Assembly: GCA_030267565.1 (NCBI GenBank)
Contig: BRXU01000018.1
Coordinates: 744,001-808,000, forward strand
DNA from: Pleodorina starrii
Lineage: Eukaryota > Chlorophyta > Chlorophyceae > Chlamydomonadales > Volvocaceae
DNA length: 64,000 nt
Direction: 5' to 3'
The translations under genes were made by a program, and so were the position numbers. Each line of letters opens with the position of its first letter. The stretch's first letter is position 1. The notes below the pieces were generated by a model that was not told the origin of the DNA, made no database searches, and was given only the letters and a program-made list of their open reading frames with translations. Shown here piece after piece: positions 22,609-35,800 of the stretch.

Positions 22609-25600
22609 TCACCGCAGGTCCAGCACTTCGTGCTTGGTGCGCTCGTTGAGGAACACGTGTTTGCTTAGCTCGTACAGCTCCTGGCCGCTGTCGGTGGGCG
22701 GGTGGGTGTGGAAGCCACGCTGCGGGCAGCGCTGCACCAGGCCCAGGCCGCCGGGGGTGGACAGTCGGAAGATGCCGCACTTCTTGGAGGGGTCGGTGGG
22801 GGCCATCACGATGGCGACTGCCTCGTCGAGCATCGTCTGGTAGCCGCACTGGGGGCGGGGGATGCGGGGTGGTGGGGAGCGGGGGAGGAAGGAGGGAAGT
22901 GAAGGAGATGGCGAGGAGCGGGGGCGGAGGGAGGGGGGTTGGAGGGTATACGGGGCCGCCACCGTAGAGGGAGGGGCGAGGGGGCTAAGGGAGTGATACG
23001 CTCCATCATATAACATGAGACACCGCGGACTCCGTGGCTGCAAAAGGGAGGAAAGGGATACGTGGATACGCCCCCCGACCACACACACACACACACACGC
23101 ACGCGCACCTGCGTGTGCACATCCACCGACGACAGGAAGCACGTCTGCGTGGGGTGCGTGTGGATCCAGCCCAGCGGGTACAGCTCCCGCTCGAACTGCG
23201 CCTCGAAGATCTCCTCCTCGTTCAGCGCATGCACTGTGTCCGAGGTGCCCTGCTGCTTGGGGATGATGAGTGTGGTGATGGCGAACGTCGAATCGCCCGC
23301 CAGCAGGCGGCCCGCCAGGATGCCGCACGACTCCACGCCGCGGGCCGTGTTGCTGCGCGCGAAGGCCAGGAACTCATTCATGAGCGACACGCTCACGTGC
23401 ACGTCACGCAACTGGGCGAGCTTGCGGAGCTCCTTGGGACCGCCGGGGGTGGGACCGACGGAGGAGGAGGAGGGGGCGGAGGGGGAGGGGGCGGGGGGCG
23501 GAGGGGGCGCGGCGTGGGGGAGGCGGCAGGTGTCGGGCAGGCCCTGGGTGGAGGCGGGAAGGTAGTCAACCTGCGGGGGCGGGGGATTCAGGGAGTGATA
23601 TGGGGGCGGGGGACGGGGAGGAAAGGGGAGGGAGAGGAGAGGCGGGCATTGGGGGGGGGGGGGTTCTGCAAGCGCACTGTGTGCGTGGTGGGTACTGATG
23701 GCAGCGACCAGGCCCCATAGCCAGGAAGGCGGTGGGTGGGTGGGTGGATGGGTGGGAGGTGAGGATTACCAGTAAGCTCCCGCACCCGAGGGGCGGCCCC
23801 ACCTGGCCAACACACAACTCCACAAGTCTAGGGTACCCGTCTTCCGTGTGGCCGCCACGGCCCTTCCGGTGCACGTGCACCCGGCGCCCGAACGGGCCCG
23901 AACCAACCCCACCGCGGCCCGCCCCGCGACGGGCGGCGCCCGTGCCCAACCCCACCCCATGCTAATCCCACCCCGTGTCCCCACCTCGTGCGCCCACCTC
24001 GCCTTAACCCCCGTGAGTGATGTGAGGCGGCGCGGCCCCGCCAACGCCCGACCGAACCTGCCCTGCCCTGCCGACGGTCTGCCCAACACCTTACCGCCCA
24101 CTGCCCCCCCAAACCACTCACCGGGATCTCCTGCGGCCCCAGCGACGGCCCCGCCGCCGGATGCGGCCCCGCCACCAGCGCCAACAACTGCTGCTGCTGC
24201 TGACCGGGCGATAGGGATAGCTGGGTCAGCTCCCCAGCGGCTGCCGCGGCGGCGGGCCACGCGTCCAACACCGTCGGGTACCGCGGCAGCAGCCCTCGCC
24301 CGTCGGCGCTGCCGAGCCTGGTTACGGCGCCGGCGGCGCCGCTGCTGCTGCTGCCCGCCGGCTGCGACGGCCCGCCAAAGAGCGCGTGGCGGCCGCTAGA
24401 CGCCGAGTAGGTGAGCGCGTACTTGGACTGCGGGATATCCAGCGCGCTGGGCGTCGCCGCCAGCGACGCAGCCGCGGCGGCGGCTAACGCGTAGGGATCC
24501 GTCGGCGCCGCCGCGACAGCGGCGGGCGGCGCCGAAGGCGCCGCTGGCGCCGCCGGAGGCGGCGGCGGCGGCGGCGCTTGGCCCATGACCTCCAGCAGAT
24601 CATCGACGCGGAGGAGCGCCCCGGCGGCGTCCGGCGGCGGTGGCGGCGGCGGCGCCGCCGCCACCGGCGCCCCCGATGACGCCCAGTCCACCTGCGGCAG
24701 GGCCGACACGCTGAGCTGTACTGCGTAGGCAGGCCGGTTGCGGGAGGCGGCGGCGGGGGGCTCGGGGCGCTCCTTGAGCCGCAGGGAGATCTTCAGCTGT
24801 TCCAGCTCGGGGAGGTAGCTCCCCAGCAGGTCCTAGCAGCAGGGCAGGGCAGGGTGGCAACGGAAGCCAACTGAATCATTGAAAATTACTGAATCAAGGA
24901 ATGACGGACCGGGTAGGTGAGACCGTGGGGCCTCGGCCCCCCGACGGCGCTTCGCGCCCGGCGCCTCGCCCAACAAAAAGGAAAGCAAGGGACAGCGACG
25001 CCCACACGACAAGGAAGGGAAGGAAAGGGAAGGGTAACGGGGAGCCCCCACAATGGCGGTGAATCCGGAGAGCATCCGTTGTGGGCAGTGGTAGCGTGCA
25101 GGGCCGCGTCGCCTCGGCAGTCGGCACACACACCGCCCCCCGCGTCGCGCCGCGCCCCAATCCGCGCCTCAATTCAACCCTTACACGCACGCGGCATCGG
25201 CCTCTGGGCCCCGCGGGCGGGCGCTCGCGGTATCCCTCCCTACCCGCTTCAGCACTTTGTACTCCGCATGGCTGTCCCGGAAGTCCCGATGCTTCGGAAT
25301 GGTCTCCACCATCAGACTGCGACCAGCGGCACACAAGCGGGCGCAGAAGGGCAGGGATGGAAAGAGAAGGAGGAGGAGGAGGAGAGGGAGGGGCAGGAGG
25401 AGGAGAGAGAGAGGGAGAGGGAGAGGGGCGGTCTGGGCTCTCAGGTAGGCTTGGGGCTGAGATGGGTTTGCGGGGACGAGCAGCAGCGCCCCGGCGAACG
25501 GACCGCATCTGCTGCGCTGTGCTGCGCTGTGCTGCGCTGCGCTGAGCTTTCTAGCCTTCAAAACTTGAGCAGCAGCAACAGCAGCCAGCCAGCCAAGTGC

Positions 25601-26179
25601 TGAAGCTCCGTTTGCTGGTTTCGTTTCTTCCCTGGGTGTCCCCTGGGCCCGTTCGGTGGAGCGTCGCTTCCATTTCCCCTTCTGCGATCTCATCTTTTAT
25701 TACCATGCCCCCTCCCTCTCCCTAACCAAATCCACTGACGCATCTCACTGTTTTAACCCCCCTCCCGGCATGCGGCCCCTGTGAAAGATACGCGACGTGT
25801 GGATGGAGGGCGGGAAGAGGTTCTGAGAGGCGACGACGGGCAAAACGCTTCTGAGGGGGGAGCGGGCTCACCTGGCGAATCGGAGCAGCATGACGTACAG
25901 CTGCTCCTCATCTCCGATGCGCCGATAATCTGCGGCCTGCAGGCCGATGGCGGAGGGTGAGAAGCGGTCAGGCGTCCCGAGGCCCCGGAACACGCAGCAC
26001 GCACGCCACGGACCCGTCCTCCAGCTCTCGACCCGACCAACCTGCTTTATTAGGTATTTAGCTGACGTGAGGTATCTGTCGATGGGAAGGATGTCATTTA
26101 CGAGTCGTTTGGGGGCATGGTCGCTGAGATGCTCGACCAGCGACTTCGGCTTGCTCGAGCCGCGACCCACGGCGGGCAT
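22609..26179 (-). CDS. AMSH: AMSH-type JAMM/MPN+ deubiquitinase, 6 exons
   Basis: AMSH enzymes are zinc metallo-isopeptidases that trim K63-linked ubiquitin chains on endosomes with ESCRT-III. Exons, 5' to 3': 26179-26042, 25936-25872, 25316-25244, 24832-24122, 23570-23109, 22848-22609. They total 1689 nt, 562 aa, in phase throughout. The N-terminal MIT-like helical domain (residues ~20-90) holds YLTSAKYLIKQ, EEQLYVMLLRFASLMVETIP and KHRDF, as in plant AMSH. A long Ala/Pro/Gly-rich linker follows, mostly in exon 4. The catalytic domain starts about residue 395 and shows the glutamate in ESCGILAG, the NEEEIFEAQFERELYPLGWI strand, the zinc motif HTHPTQTCFLSSVD, and the downstream CGIFRLSTPGG and GFHTHP. 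All JAMM ligands are present, so activity is expected. The start is the first ATG of exon 1. The gene diverges from hrpB. Confidence 0.95.
22985..23030. repeat. dispersed ~50-bp repeat, copy 3
   Basis: AGGGAGTGATACGCTCC, then CATATAACATGAGACACC and GCGGACT, align with 7955-8007 with a 4-base gap. It lies in AMSH intron 5; a shorter relative lies at 23587-23603 in intron 4. Confidence 0.55.
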
Positions 26180-26858
26180 GTTTGGCCCCTTCCGCTTGAG
26201 AAAATGATGCTGATCCCCAGAGCGCTATGCGTTGTGTCCAGGCGCCTGCCGGTCCATTCTCCAACGGGAGACCCAACGGAAGTTGGGCTCAGCCAATAGT
26301 CACTCAGTTCGCCTAAAACATGCACAGCCCTTGTTGGAAGCGTGGCAGGCGCCTTGGCAAGAGATGATATTATCGAGGCTGTCACGGAAGTTGTATCTTG
26401 CGGAGAAACAAAAGGATGGTACGCGATAAGCAAATATGACAACCCTCTCTTTGTGCCCTAGGCGTAGACGCTCAATTACATGGCTATGTAACGGGACAAA
26501 GGACAAAAGCCCTTGAACTGGAGTCAAGGAGTTGCAAAGCAGTTGGTACGGCAAATCGTCAGTGGAATCACCAAACGCCCCTTTGACGCCCTCGTTTGTC
26601 GTGGCGCGCGATGACATCGGGTTCGCTTACAACTAGGACGCAATAACCTGGATGATCCTGGGGCTTACTGGCCTGTCCTTGGAAACTCGCGAGCATTTGA
26701 GGGAGTGATGTGTGTTAAACAGTAACGTCGCGCTTGTTTCAGCAGCCAGCGCGCTTCTATGGCGGAGCCGAGCTTCATTTGGCGCAGGTGCCGGTGCACT
26801 TCGGACCACAAACACGATTGCTATTTACTTGCGGCTGCTGCAAGGTTTTGCAGCCGGC
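26180..26858. promoter_or_regulatory. divergent intergenic promoter, AMSH / hrpB
   Basis: 679 bp separate the two opposite start codons. Composition is less GC-rich than the flanks. No strong TATA element or other site stands out. The open frame entering hrpB from 26712 has no in-frame ATG before 26859, so upstream sequence is taken as leader. Confidence 0.5.
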
Positions 26859-29800
26859 ATGGCGCCTGGAGCTAATAATGCCAATGGCGCCCTATATGTG
26901 AATTCCTCAAGTCGTAACAAATTCGGGTTATCAGCTACTGCGAGTCGTGCAGTAGCCTGCCCTCGCCACCGCTCGCCACACACCGCCGTCGTAACTGCAT
27001 TTGCCGTCACGCCATCGCACATTCCTCCGCGACCTCGCAGGCTGCCTTCCACGCCTTCACTGGGAGTCCCTAGCCACATCCACAGACCGCTCGCAGCAGC
27101 TCACCCACTCCCGCCAGCCGCGGGAGCCATCAGCAGCAGCGGTGGCGGCAGCGGCGCTGGCAGAGCCAGCCACAGTGCTCCCGGCCTTTACCTTCGCTCC
27201 AGCTACCGCCCCCACCGTACAGCCGCCGCTACCGCTACCGCCGCCGCCGCTTCCGTAGGCGGCGGCCACAGCGGCGGCGGCTGGCGCTACGACCCGTTGG
27301 GCGGCGGGGGCCCCGGCCGGGGGTCGCCCGCACCACTACCACGCCGCCTCGCCTCCCCTGCAGCAGCACCTGGCGCCGCTGCCGCTGCCACCGTCGCAGC
27401 CGACGCCGCCATTGCGGCCTCCGCCTCGTCGGCCGCTACCGCCACTGTGGATCCGGCCGTGCTGAGCATCGCTGACGGACTGCCCATCCGGTGAGTGGCC
27501 GGGGCCGGGGCCGCACCGTAACGGAGCAAAGCAGAGCAAAGCAGAGCAAAGCAGAGCGAAGCGAAGTGAAGCAATTGATACGGCCTTTCCCTCGGCAGCG
27601 AGCAGGCGCACTAATATGCTGTGCGCCTGCACCTGCCTTTCCCATTCGGGGGGGGGGGCGCCCGCCCGCCCGTGCGTCTCTTTTGAGTGCGTGCGTGCGT
27701 GCGTGGGGTGCCCGCGCGCCTCTGCATGTCCGACCCCCCCCTTGATCTTTGGTCTCGCTGCAGCAGCCAGGAAGCGCCCTTTGACGCATGTCGCCCTCAA
27801 CCTCAACCACCCACCACCACCACCCACCCACCCTTCCATCACCCACCGGTTCGCAGGGAGTGTCTTGCGGATGTGCTGACGGGTCTGGATCGGAGCAGCG
27901 GACTGGTGCTGCAGGTACGAGTACGGGTACGGGTGTGCTGTACTGGCACACTGTGGGGTTGTGAGGTTTTGAGGTTGTTTTGTGCGGGGGGAGGTGGGGA
28001 AGCTGGTGGGTGGGGTGGGGTGGGGTGGGGGGAGAGGTATAGAAAGCAGTCCAAAGAAGCTGGACTGGGAGGGCGAGGGGGAGGGGGGTGGAAAGGAGCC
28101 ACAGCCAACGAACTGAGGCGGACCCGGACGGACGGACGGACGCAAGGGGGACGAGTGAGCGGGGGTTTTGGGGGGGAGGAGAGGTGGAGGAGAAGAGATG
28201 GTGGATGAGAGGTGGTGGAGGAGAGGAGGAGGAGCTCGCGGCGAGCAGGTCTGGAAGGTGCTCTCCTCTAGGAGGGAGCGGTGCGGTGCGGTGACCGGTG
28301 CGGGGAGGAGCGGATCACCGAACGAACGAGGGAGGGAGGGAGCGAGGGACTTCGGACGTGAAACCCGACGGCCGTCGTTCTGTGATGCGGCATGTCATGC
28401 GGCTTGTGTGCCGCCACCGGGACACGACAAGCCTCCCCCTCCCTCCTTCCCATCCCATTCACTGCGGGGTCTTCTTTCTCACCCACCTCACCCCCCTCAC
28501 CCCCAACCCCACACCCAGGCCCCTCCCGGCGCGGGTAAGACCACGGTGGTTCCTCTGGCGATGCTGCGCCACAACCCCGAGTACCTGAGGGGCGGCGAGC
28601 GCATTCTGGTGGGGAAGAAGGGGGAGGGGCGGGCAGGGCAGGGCGAGGTCCACCTCGATGTAATGGGAATATGGGATGGACTGGTCTCTCCTTGTATTCC
28701 ACCCGCCACCTGTCTCGACCCGATTCGAGACCGGCTGCATCCCGTGGGCTGCATCCCGCGACACACCCGGGGGGCTGGTTGGCTGATCGCTGTGACCGAC
28801 CGACCGACCGACCCGTGGGTCATTCGTGCGTCGCTCTTCCGCAGGTTCTGGAGCCCCGGCGAGTGGCCGCCAAGGGCGCTGCTCGCCGCATGGCCGCCTC
28901 TCTGCGGGAGCCGGTGGGGGGCACTGTGGGGTACCGGGTGCGGCTGGACAGCAAGGTGAGGAGAGGGGGTAATTAGAACGGCCGGGGGGGGGTTGGGGTT
29001 GGGGGTGGTGGTGGTGGCGTGTGTGCGTATGGGGGGAGGGTTAAGGGAGGGAGGGAGGGAGGGACGGGGTGTGCTGGAGGTGACGGGGTCGGGGTTGACC
29101 GGGGCTGGAGCGTGGAGGGGATGATTAGGCGGGTTTTAAGCTTTAGGGTTTAACGGTCCATGCGGACTCAAGAGGGGGGAAGCGGCAAAGTGGGGTCTCC
29201 CGCGATGGGGCCGCCTGACCCTCTGCGGAGGACCTCCTCATCGCCCCCTCCCCGCGGTCAAAGCCAGCCTCAGGGTCCCAATCCCAACCTCAGTCTCCAC
29301 CGCAGTCTCACCACCACCTCTCCAACCAGGGGCCCCAACACGTCCCCGGACGCCACTCTAATCCCCGCCTCCCCCCTTCCCCCCTCCACCGCCCCTCTAC
29401 CCCTCCCCCCGCGCAGGTCAGCTCCTCCACACGTATAGAGGTGGTGACGGAGGGTATTCTGTTGCGGAGGCTGCAGAGCGACCCGGAGCTGGCGGGGGTG
29501 GGGGCGGTGAGATTGGGGGGGGGGGGTGAAACGGGTAATGTGAGTAATATGTTCAAAAACGATAGCGGTACCGCAGCGAAGGGACCCAGGGCGAGGAATG
29601 AATGAAAGGGTAGATGGGTCGGTGGGTCGGTGAGTGGGGATTGCGTTGCTGAAGTGCGCTGGGCGAATTGGCAGTCGTGGTTGGGTGTGCGGGACTGGGG
29701 TCGAGGTTTGGGGGGGTGGGGTTGAAGGGGGGGTCGGGGTTTGGGGCTCGACTGGGAAGCAGTAGCTAGCGGTGTGGACCGCCCTCCCTCCCCCCTCTCA

Positions 29801-32800
29801 ACCGCCCTCCCTCCCTTCCCCCTTCCCCCCCCCTCCTCGCCGTCTCCGTCTCCGCTGCGGTATCATTTTTTACCCTCTTCGCCAGGTGGTGTTTGATGAG
29901 TTCCACGAGCGCAATCTGGACGCGGACCTGGCACTGGCGCTGTGTCTGGACGTGCAGAGGCTGGCGAGACCCGACCTGAGGTGGGTGGGGGGGTGAGGGG
30001 AGGGGGGGGGGGGGTGGGCAGGAAAGTGGAGGGGAGGAAGTGAGATGGGCGCGAGATGGGCGTGAGCGCTTTGGGGAGGCCCTGCGGCTGCCCCCCCTCC
30101 TTCTTCACGTTTCCCCCGTCCCCCCGCTCCCCTGTACACGTACATGTACACAGACCGACCACTCTAGTTCCAACCCGCCCCTGCCCCCCCCCGCTCCCGC
30201 CTCGTGTGATGGGCCCGAACCCCACCTGCAGCCCGCCCCCCCCCCCCCGATTTTGGTATCTTCTTTCATACTATCCCCGGACTTCGCAGAATTACGTTGC
30301 TTCTCTGCCGTTTGCGGGATCCGGTCTATCCGTGGATTTACCTCCCCACCCACCTGCCCACCCTCAACACCCCCAACACCGCTCCCCCCCCTCCCTCCCC
30401 CAGGCTGGTCGTCATGTCCGCAACGTTGGGTGGGGGCCTGGGGGAGCGGGTGCGAGCCCTCATGCACACCGAGGAGGGAGCGCAGCAGCAGCAGGAGGAG
30501 GAGGAGGAGGAGGAGGGGCGGCAGGCGAACACCAACGGCGCCGAGGGCGGCTCCAATGATGATGGTGGTGGTGGTGGTGGCCTTGATGGCTGTTCGGTGC
30601 CGCTGGTGATCAGCGAGGGGCGGTCCTACCCGGTCAGGACCACGTATCTGGGCAGGCCGGAGGGTGAGAGCGGGGGAGGGGAGGGGAGGGGTAGCGGGGG
30701 TGGTGCGCACGTGTGTGTATGTGTGTGTGTGAGCAATGCGAAGGGGGTTAGCTGGGAGGAGGGGGAGGAGGGGAATGAGGGAGGGCACAGGGAGGGGGAG
30801 GAAGGGGCCCCTCCAAACCCCACACGCCCGTCCTCCGAGCTGCCTCCGCCCGGGACCTCCCACCCTCCCCTCCCCTCCTGACCCTCCCTCCCTGCAGTGG
30901 AACGTGGCGCTCTGGAGCGGGCGGCGGCGGATGCGGTGGCGGTGGCGCTCCGGGAGGGGGGCGGTGGGGGTGGTGGTGGTGGTGGGGGTGGTGGTGGGGG
31001 TGGTGGTGGGGGTGGTGGTGGTGGTGATGTGTTGGTGTTCCTGCCCGGGGTGGGCGAGATCCGGTCCGTGGAGAGGCTGCTGGAGGTGAGGACGAGCGTG
31101 GGGGAGGTGGGGGGGGGGGGGCGGGAGAAAGGGTGGGGGAGGGGGGGCGAGCGTGGGAGTGGCTTGGCGGGTATGGGGTACAGAAGACAACAGCCCGAGG
31201 TAGCTGATGGGTCGACCGCGCGAATGAAGAGACAATCAAAGATGCCAGAAGGGACTCGACTGGTGGGGAGGGGCCGCGCTGGATGGGGCCGACTGGTCGC
31301 AGACTGCCACACCCCACACACACACACCTGCGACGAACACCTCATCACCTCACCACCGCATCACCTCACCTCATAGGTCATCACCTGATTGTCCTCCCAC
31401 CACCCCCCTCCACACACAAGGCTGACGGCACCGCCCGCAAGTACGGCGCCCGCGTACTGCAATTGCACGGCAATATGGCGCCAGACGAGCAGGACGAGGT
31501 GCTGCGGCCGCCGCCGGCGGGATCTTCGACGGCGACGTCGACTCGGCGGCGGCGCGTCATCCTCTCGACGCCGATCGCCGAATCGTCGGTCACGATCGAC
31601 GGCGTGACTGCGGTGGTGGATTGCGGGCTGCGGCGGGCGCCGCGGTACGACCCGTCAACCGCCATCAACCGCCTGGAAACGGTAGGGTGCTTGGGTTACG
31701 GTACGGCAGGAGCTGCATGTGTGGTGGCTGCATTGGGGGTTGGGAGATATGAGTGAGGAAAGGGGAATGGTGGTTGGGGAGGAAGGGGGGGTGAGGAGGC
31801 GGGCGGGTGCCGGGAGGGGGGGGACGCCCTGCCCCGCCCTCCCCCGCCTTGCCACCGCTGCGGTCTCACCTATCACCTCGGCCCCCTTCCCTCCCCACCC
31901 TCCCCCTCTCCCCCCCCTCCCGATCGCCCCCTGATTCTTTCGGCCTCTAAAACCCCTAAACCCCTAAACCCCTAAACGACCCTAAAACCCCCAGATCCGC
32001 ATCAGCGAGGCGTCCGCGGAGCAGCGGCGGGGTCGTGCCGGCCGCACCGCCCCCGGCCGCTGCTACCGCCTGTGGTCGGAACGCGACCCGCTGCCGCCAG
32101 TCAGTGAGCCGGAAGTCCTGACAGCGGACCTGGCCCCCGCGGCGCTGGAGCTGGCTCTGTGGGGCAGTCCGGACGGGGGCGGTCTGGCCTGGTTGGACCC
32201 ACCACCGGGGGAGCTGCTGGCGGCGGGGAGGGAGCTGCTGCAGGTGGGGGGATGGGGGGGGGTGGGGGGGGAGGGAGCTGAAGCGGAAAGCGAGGCGAAG
32301 GGACGGAGGCTGAGGGAGAAGGTGGAGGGTGGTGGGGAGGGGGGCGGTGGAAGGGAGGGTGGGTTTGAGGGCGGGGGAGGGGAGGGCGGAGGAGGGGCGG
32401 GTGGGTTTGTGGGACGTGCCAAAGGGAGAGCGGAGGAGTAGGGCGAGAGGTCGCGGATGGGGTCGGGTGGCGCCGGATGCGCTCAATGGGGACCTGGCAT
32501 TCGATCAGCGCTGCTGAACTACACACACAGACACACAAGACACCCCAATGCACGCACATCAGTAACAATCGCCAACACATGACGACGACGACGACGACTG
32601 ATTCCTGCCGCCCGCTTTCGTCACCGCGCCCTCCCATCGCCTCTGCCTGCGCTAACGGCCGCCCGGCTGACTGACCCTCCGGCCCGCGCCCTCAGGACCT
32701 GGGTGCGGTGGAGCCCGGCAGCGGCCGACCCACGGGTCACGGCCGGCTGCTGGCCCGCCTGGGGGTGCACCCGCGCTGGGGCCAGGCGGTGCTGCGCGGC

Positions 32801-35800
32801 GCGGCGTTGGGTTGCTCCGAGTTGGCGGCGGTGGTGGCGACCATGCTTGGCTCGGAGAGGGACGTGCTGCGGAGGGCAGGGGGAGGGGGAGGGGGAGGAA
32901 GAGGGGACCGACCCGCGGGTCGCAGTGCGGACATTATGATGCGGCTGGAGGCGCTGGCGAATGACGGTGAGCTGCATTCGGTGGTTGTAAAACCCTAAAA
33001 CCCTAAAACCCTGAGGAACTCGGGAAGGGTTTTAGGGTTTATCGTTGATGGGGCGATGGAGGTTTTGCGGAGGCTAGGGCTGCGGAGGCCGGCAGTGGAA
33101 GGCCCGCGTCGTGAGGGGGCCCCCCAACCCACCCACCCTCCACTCCCCCCCCTCACAGATGTCGCACTGGACCGGGCCGCAGCGGCACGCATCCTCCAGG
33201 GAGCCCGACCCATGGCGGCCATGGCGGCGGCCACGGCTCGGCGCACAGCCGCCACCGCCTCGGGTGCCGCCTCCGCCGCCTCCGCCGCTGCACCAGCCGG
33301 CGATGAGGAGGAGGCGGTGGCGGCGGCGTTGAGCGAGGCGGGGCTGGGTCCCCTGGAGTCGGGGGACGCTTCGGAGGACGACGACGCCGACGCCGACGGC
33401 GACGCTGCCGACGCTGCCGTCGGCCCGGAATCAGGATCCGGATCCAGATCTGAGTTGGTTGGCGGCGCTGACGGATTTGATTCTGGTTATCTCGAGGATG
33501 TGCCGGCTGTCGGGAGCTCGGGGAGCAGCGGCAGCGTTGGCAGCAGCAGCAGCAGCAGCGGCAACAGAAGCAGCTTAGGAGGAGGGGGAGGAGGGGGCGC
33601 GGGGCCGGGGCCGGGGTCGCGCTCTCAGTCGCGCTCTCAGTCGCAGGAGTCGTTCGATGCTGCTTGGCGGGAGCAGATGCAGCGGGAGGGGCTGGTGGGT
33701 GCGCTGGTGGCGGCAGCATACCCCGACCGCATAGCGGAGCGGAGGCAGCGACCCAACAACCGCCCGGCCTTCACACTGTCCACCGGTGGGTGGGGTGGGT
33801 GGGGTTGGGGGATTGGGCGGCCTGGGTGGGACGTATCAAGAAGAGATGAGGTTTGGGGTCGGGGGGTTTGGGGAAGCGAGTGAAACGAGGAGGTGACCGG
33901 CCGGGGCGGACTTCTGGGACGGTGGGTGGATCGCTGGCTGGCTGGCTGGCTGGCGGGGTGGGTGGATGGCTGGGTTACTGCCATGGGTGGGTGGTTCGTT
34001 CAGACGGACCTCGGTGTGTGGGGTCGGGCGCCTAGGTCCTCGCCGCCGGTCAGATGAGGGAACGTCCCCTCTTCCACCTCTATCGCCACTTCGCCATCCA
34101 ACCAGGCCCCGCCCCTCCCCCTCCCCCCCCCGCCAACACACATACAACCCTTCCCCCCGGGCGCTGGCCATTCTCCTCCTGCGCTTCCTCCTCCTCCTCC
34201 TCCTCCTCTTCCTCCACCTCTTCCCACCCCCTGTCCCCCTCCTGTTCTCAGGTCAGGTGGTTCGACTTCCCTCCGAGGACGACCCTCTGGGCCAGTTCGA
34301 GTACCTGGCGGTGGCGGACATTGGCGGCTCGGGGCCGGCTGCCTCCTGGAGGGGAGGGGGAGGAGGGGGAGGGGGAGGAGGTAACGACACGGTCCGGTCC
34401 GCAGCGGGGCTGAGTGGGGCGGCCATCGAGCGCTACCTCAAAGATATGGTGCAGGTAAGGAGAGGGGTGTCGTGCGATACGGTACACACACATACACGAG
34501 GTACACACACACCCCCACGAACAGTGCAGCCCACGGGAAGAGCGTGCGGCGGCACGGGGCGGCGGTTGGGGCGTTGTGTTGGTTGGCTGGTTGGTTGGTT
34601 GATTGAGCCTCCGTTGTCCACCTTTGGCCACTCGCTGCGTGTCACTCCTCCTCCCCCCTCTTCCTGGATCACCGCCGTCTGCGTCTAGCGTGACCGCTGC
34701 GCCATTCCTCCCCCACCACCACCACCATCCTTACCCTCCTCATCCCATCCCATCCTGCCACCTGCCACCCCATCCTCCTCCCCCCTGCTGCTGCGCCTCC
34801 TCCGCTGCTCCTCCTGCCGCCCGCAGGAGCGTGAGGTGGTGTTCTGGGCGAGCAGCAGTAAGTCCGTGCTGGCGAGGAAGCAGAAGCGGTTGGGCTGTCT
34901 GGTGCTGGCGGAGAGGGCGGCGCCGGTCAGTGACGCGGCGGCGCTGCCGGCCCTGTTGCAGGTGGGGGCGGGTCAGGACGAGTGTGTGGGGTGGTGGCGG
35001 TGCGTGTGTGTGTGGGGGGGGGTTTTCATGTGGGATAGGGGGGAGAGAGGGGGGAGGGAAGGGGAAAGGACGGAACCGAGGGACGAGGGCGAGGGCGAGG
35101 CGATCTATTGGTGGCGTGTGTGCGTGTGTGATGGGGGGGAGTTTGGAACATGGTAAGGCCTAAAGCCGTAATGCGACCAAAAGAGAGCAAAGCGCGGGGA
35201 CCAGCTAGGAACCGACTCAGCGGTACCGCAGCTTCCCGGGGGGGAGTCACACGACTACCGCCCACCGGCCTCGGCCAGTACACAGATGTCCCTTCACCCC
35301 AAACACACACACCACCAGCCCCCCCTTCGCCAATACACACACATGCTTACACACATACATATCTGGTCTGGATATGACACTACCGGCGTTACGGTTAAGG
35401 TCCTGGGTTCGATTCCCGGAGAGACCCCGACATTGTCGGGAGCGGCGAGATTATGGCTAGCTGCTGAGATGTGGAGTTGGGCCCCAGTTGATTGGGCAGA
35501 TGACACGATTGATTGGTGGCGATTGCTGAGCCCTCAGTCTCTACGGGTGTCGGGTGAACGGATGAGGTGGGGTCCTAGTCGGCAGGACCAACCGCCTTGG
35601 ACTCACAGTTCGTATGGCGTTGGACAGTGTGATGGTGGTGGATGGTGCTCTAAGCGAACAAACTCGTGGCTGTTAAATCAATAGGAGGGCGGTGCCCTCA
35701 CCCTAGAATGGGCCCAGAAAGCCCCCCACACTGTAACACACACATAACATACATATGTATACACACGTGCGTACACGGGCTCGCAGGGCTTCAAGGAGAT

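Noticed and set aside
21528..22843. Plus-strand 370-410 codon Pro/Ser/His frames
   Set aside because: They fall in the TM9SF and AMSH 3' UTRs and read C-rich low-complexity DNA; no domain and no exon partners.
26712..26858. Possible N-terminal extension of hrpB
   Set aside because: The frame is open but begins at GTG and has no ATG before 26859, so a eukaryotic start upstream is not supported.
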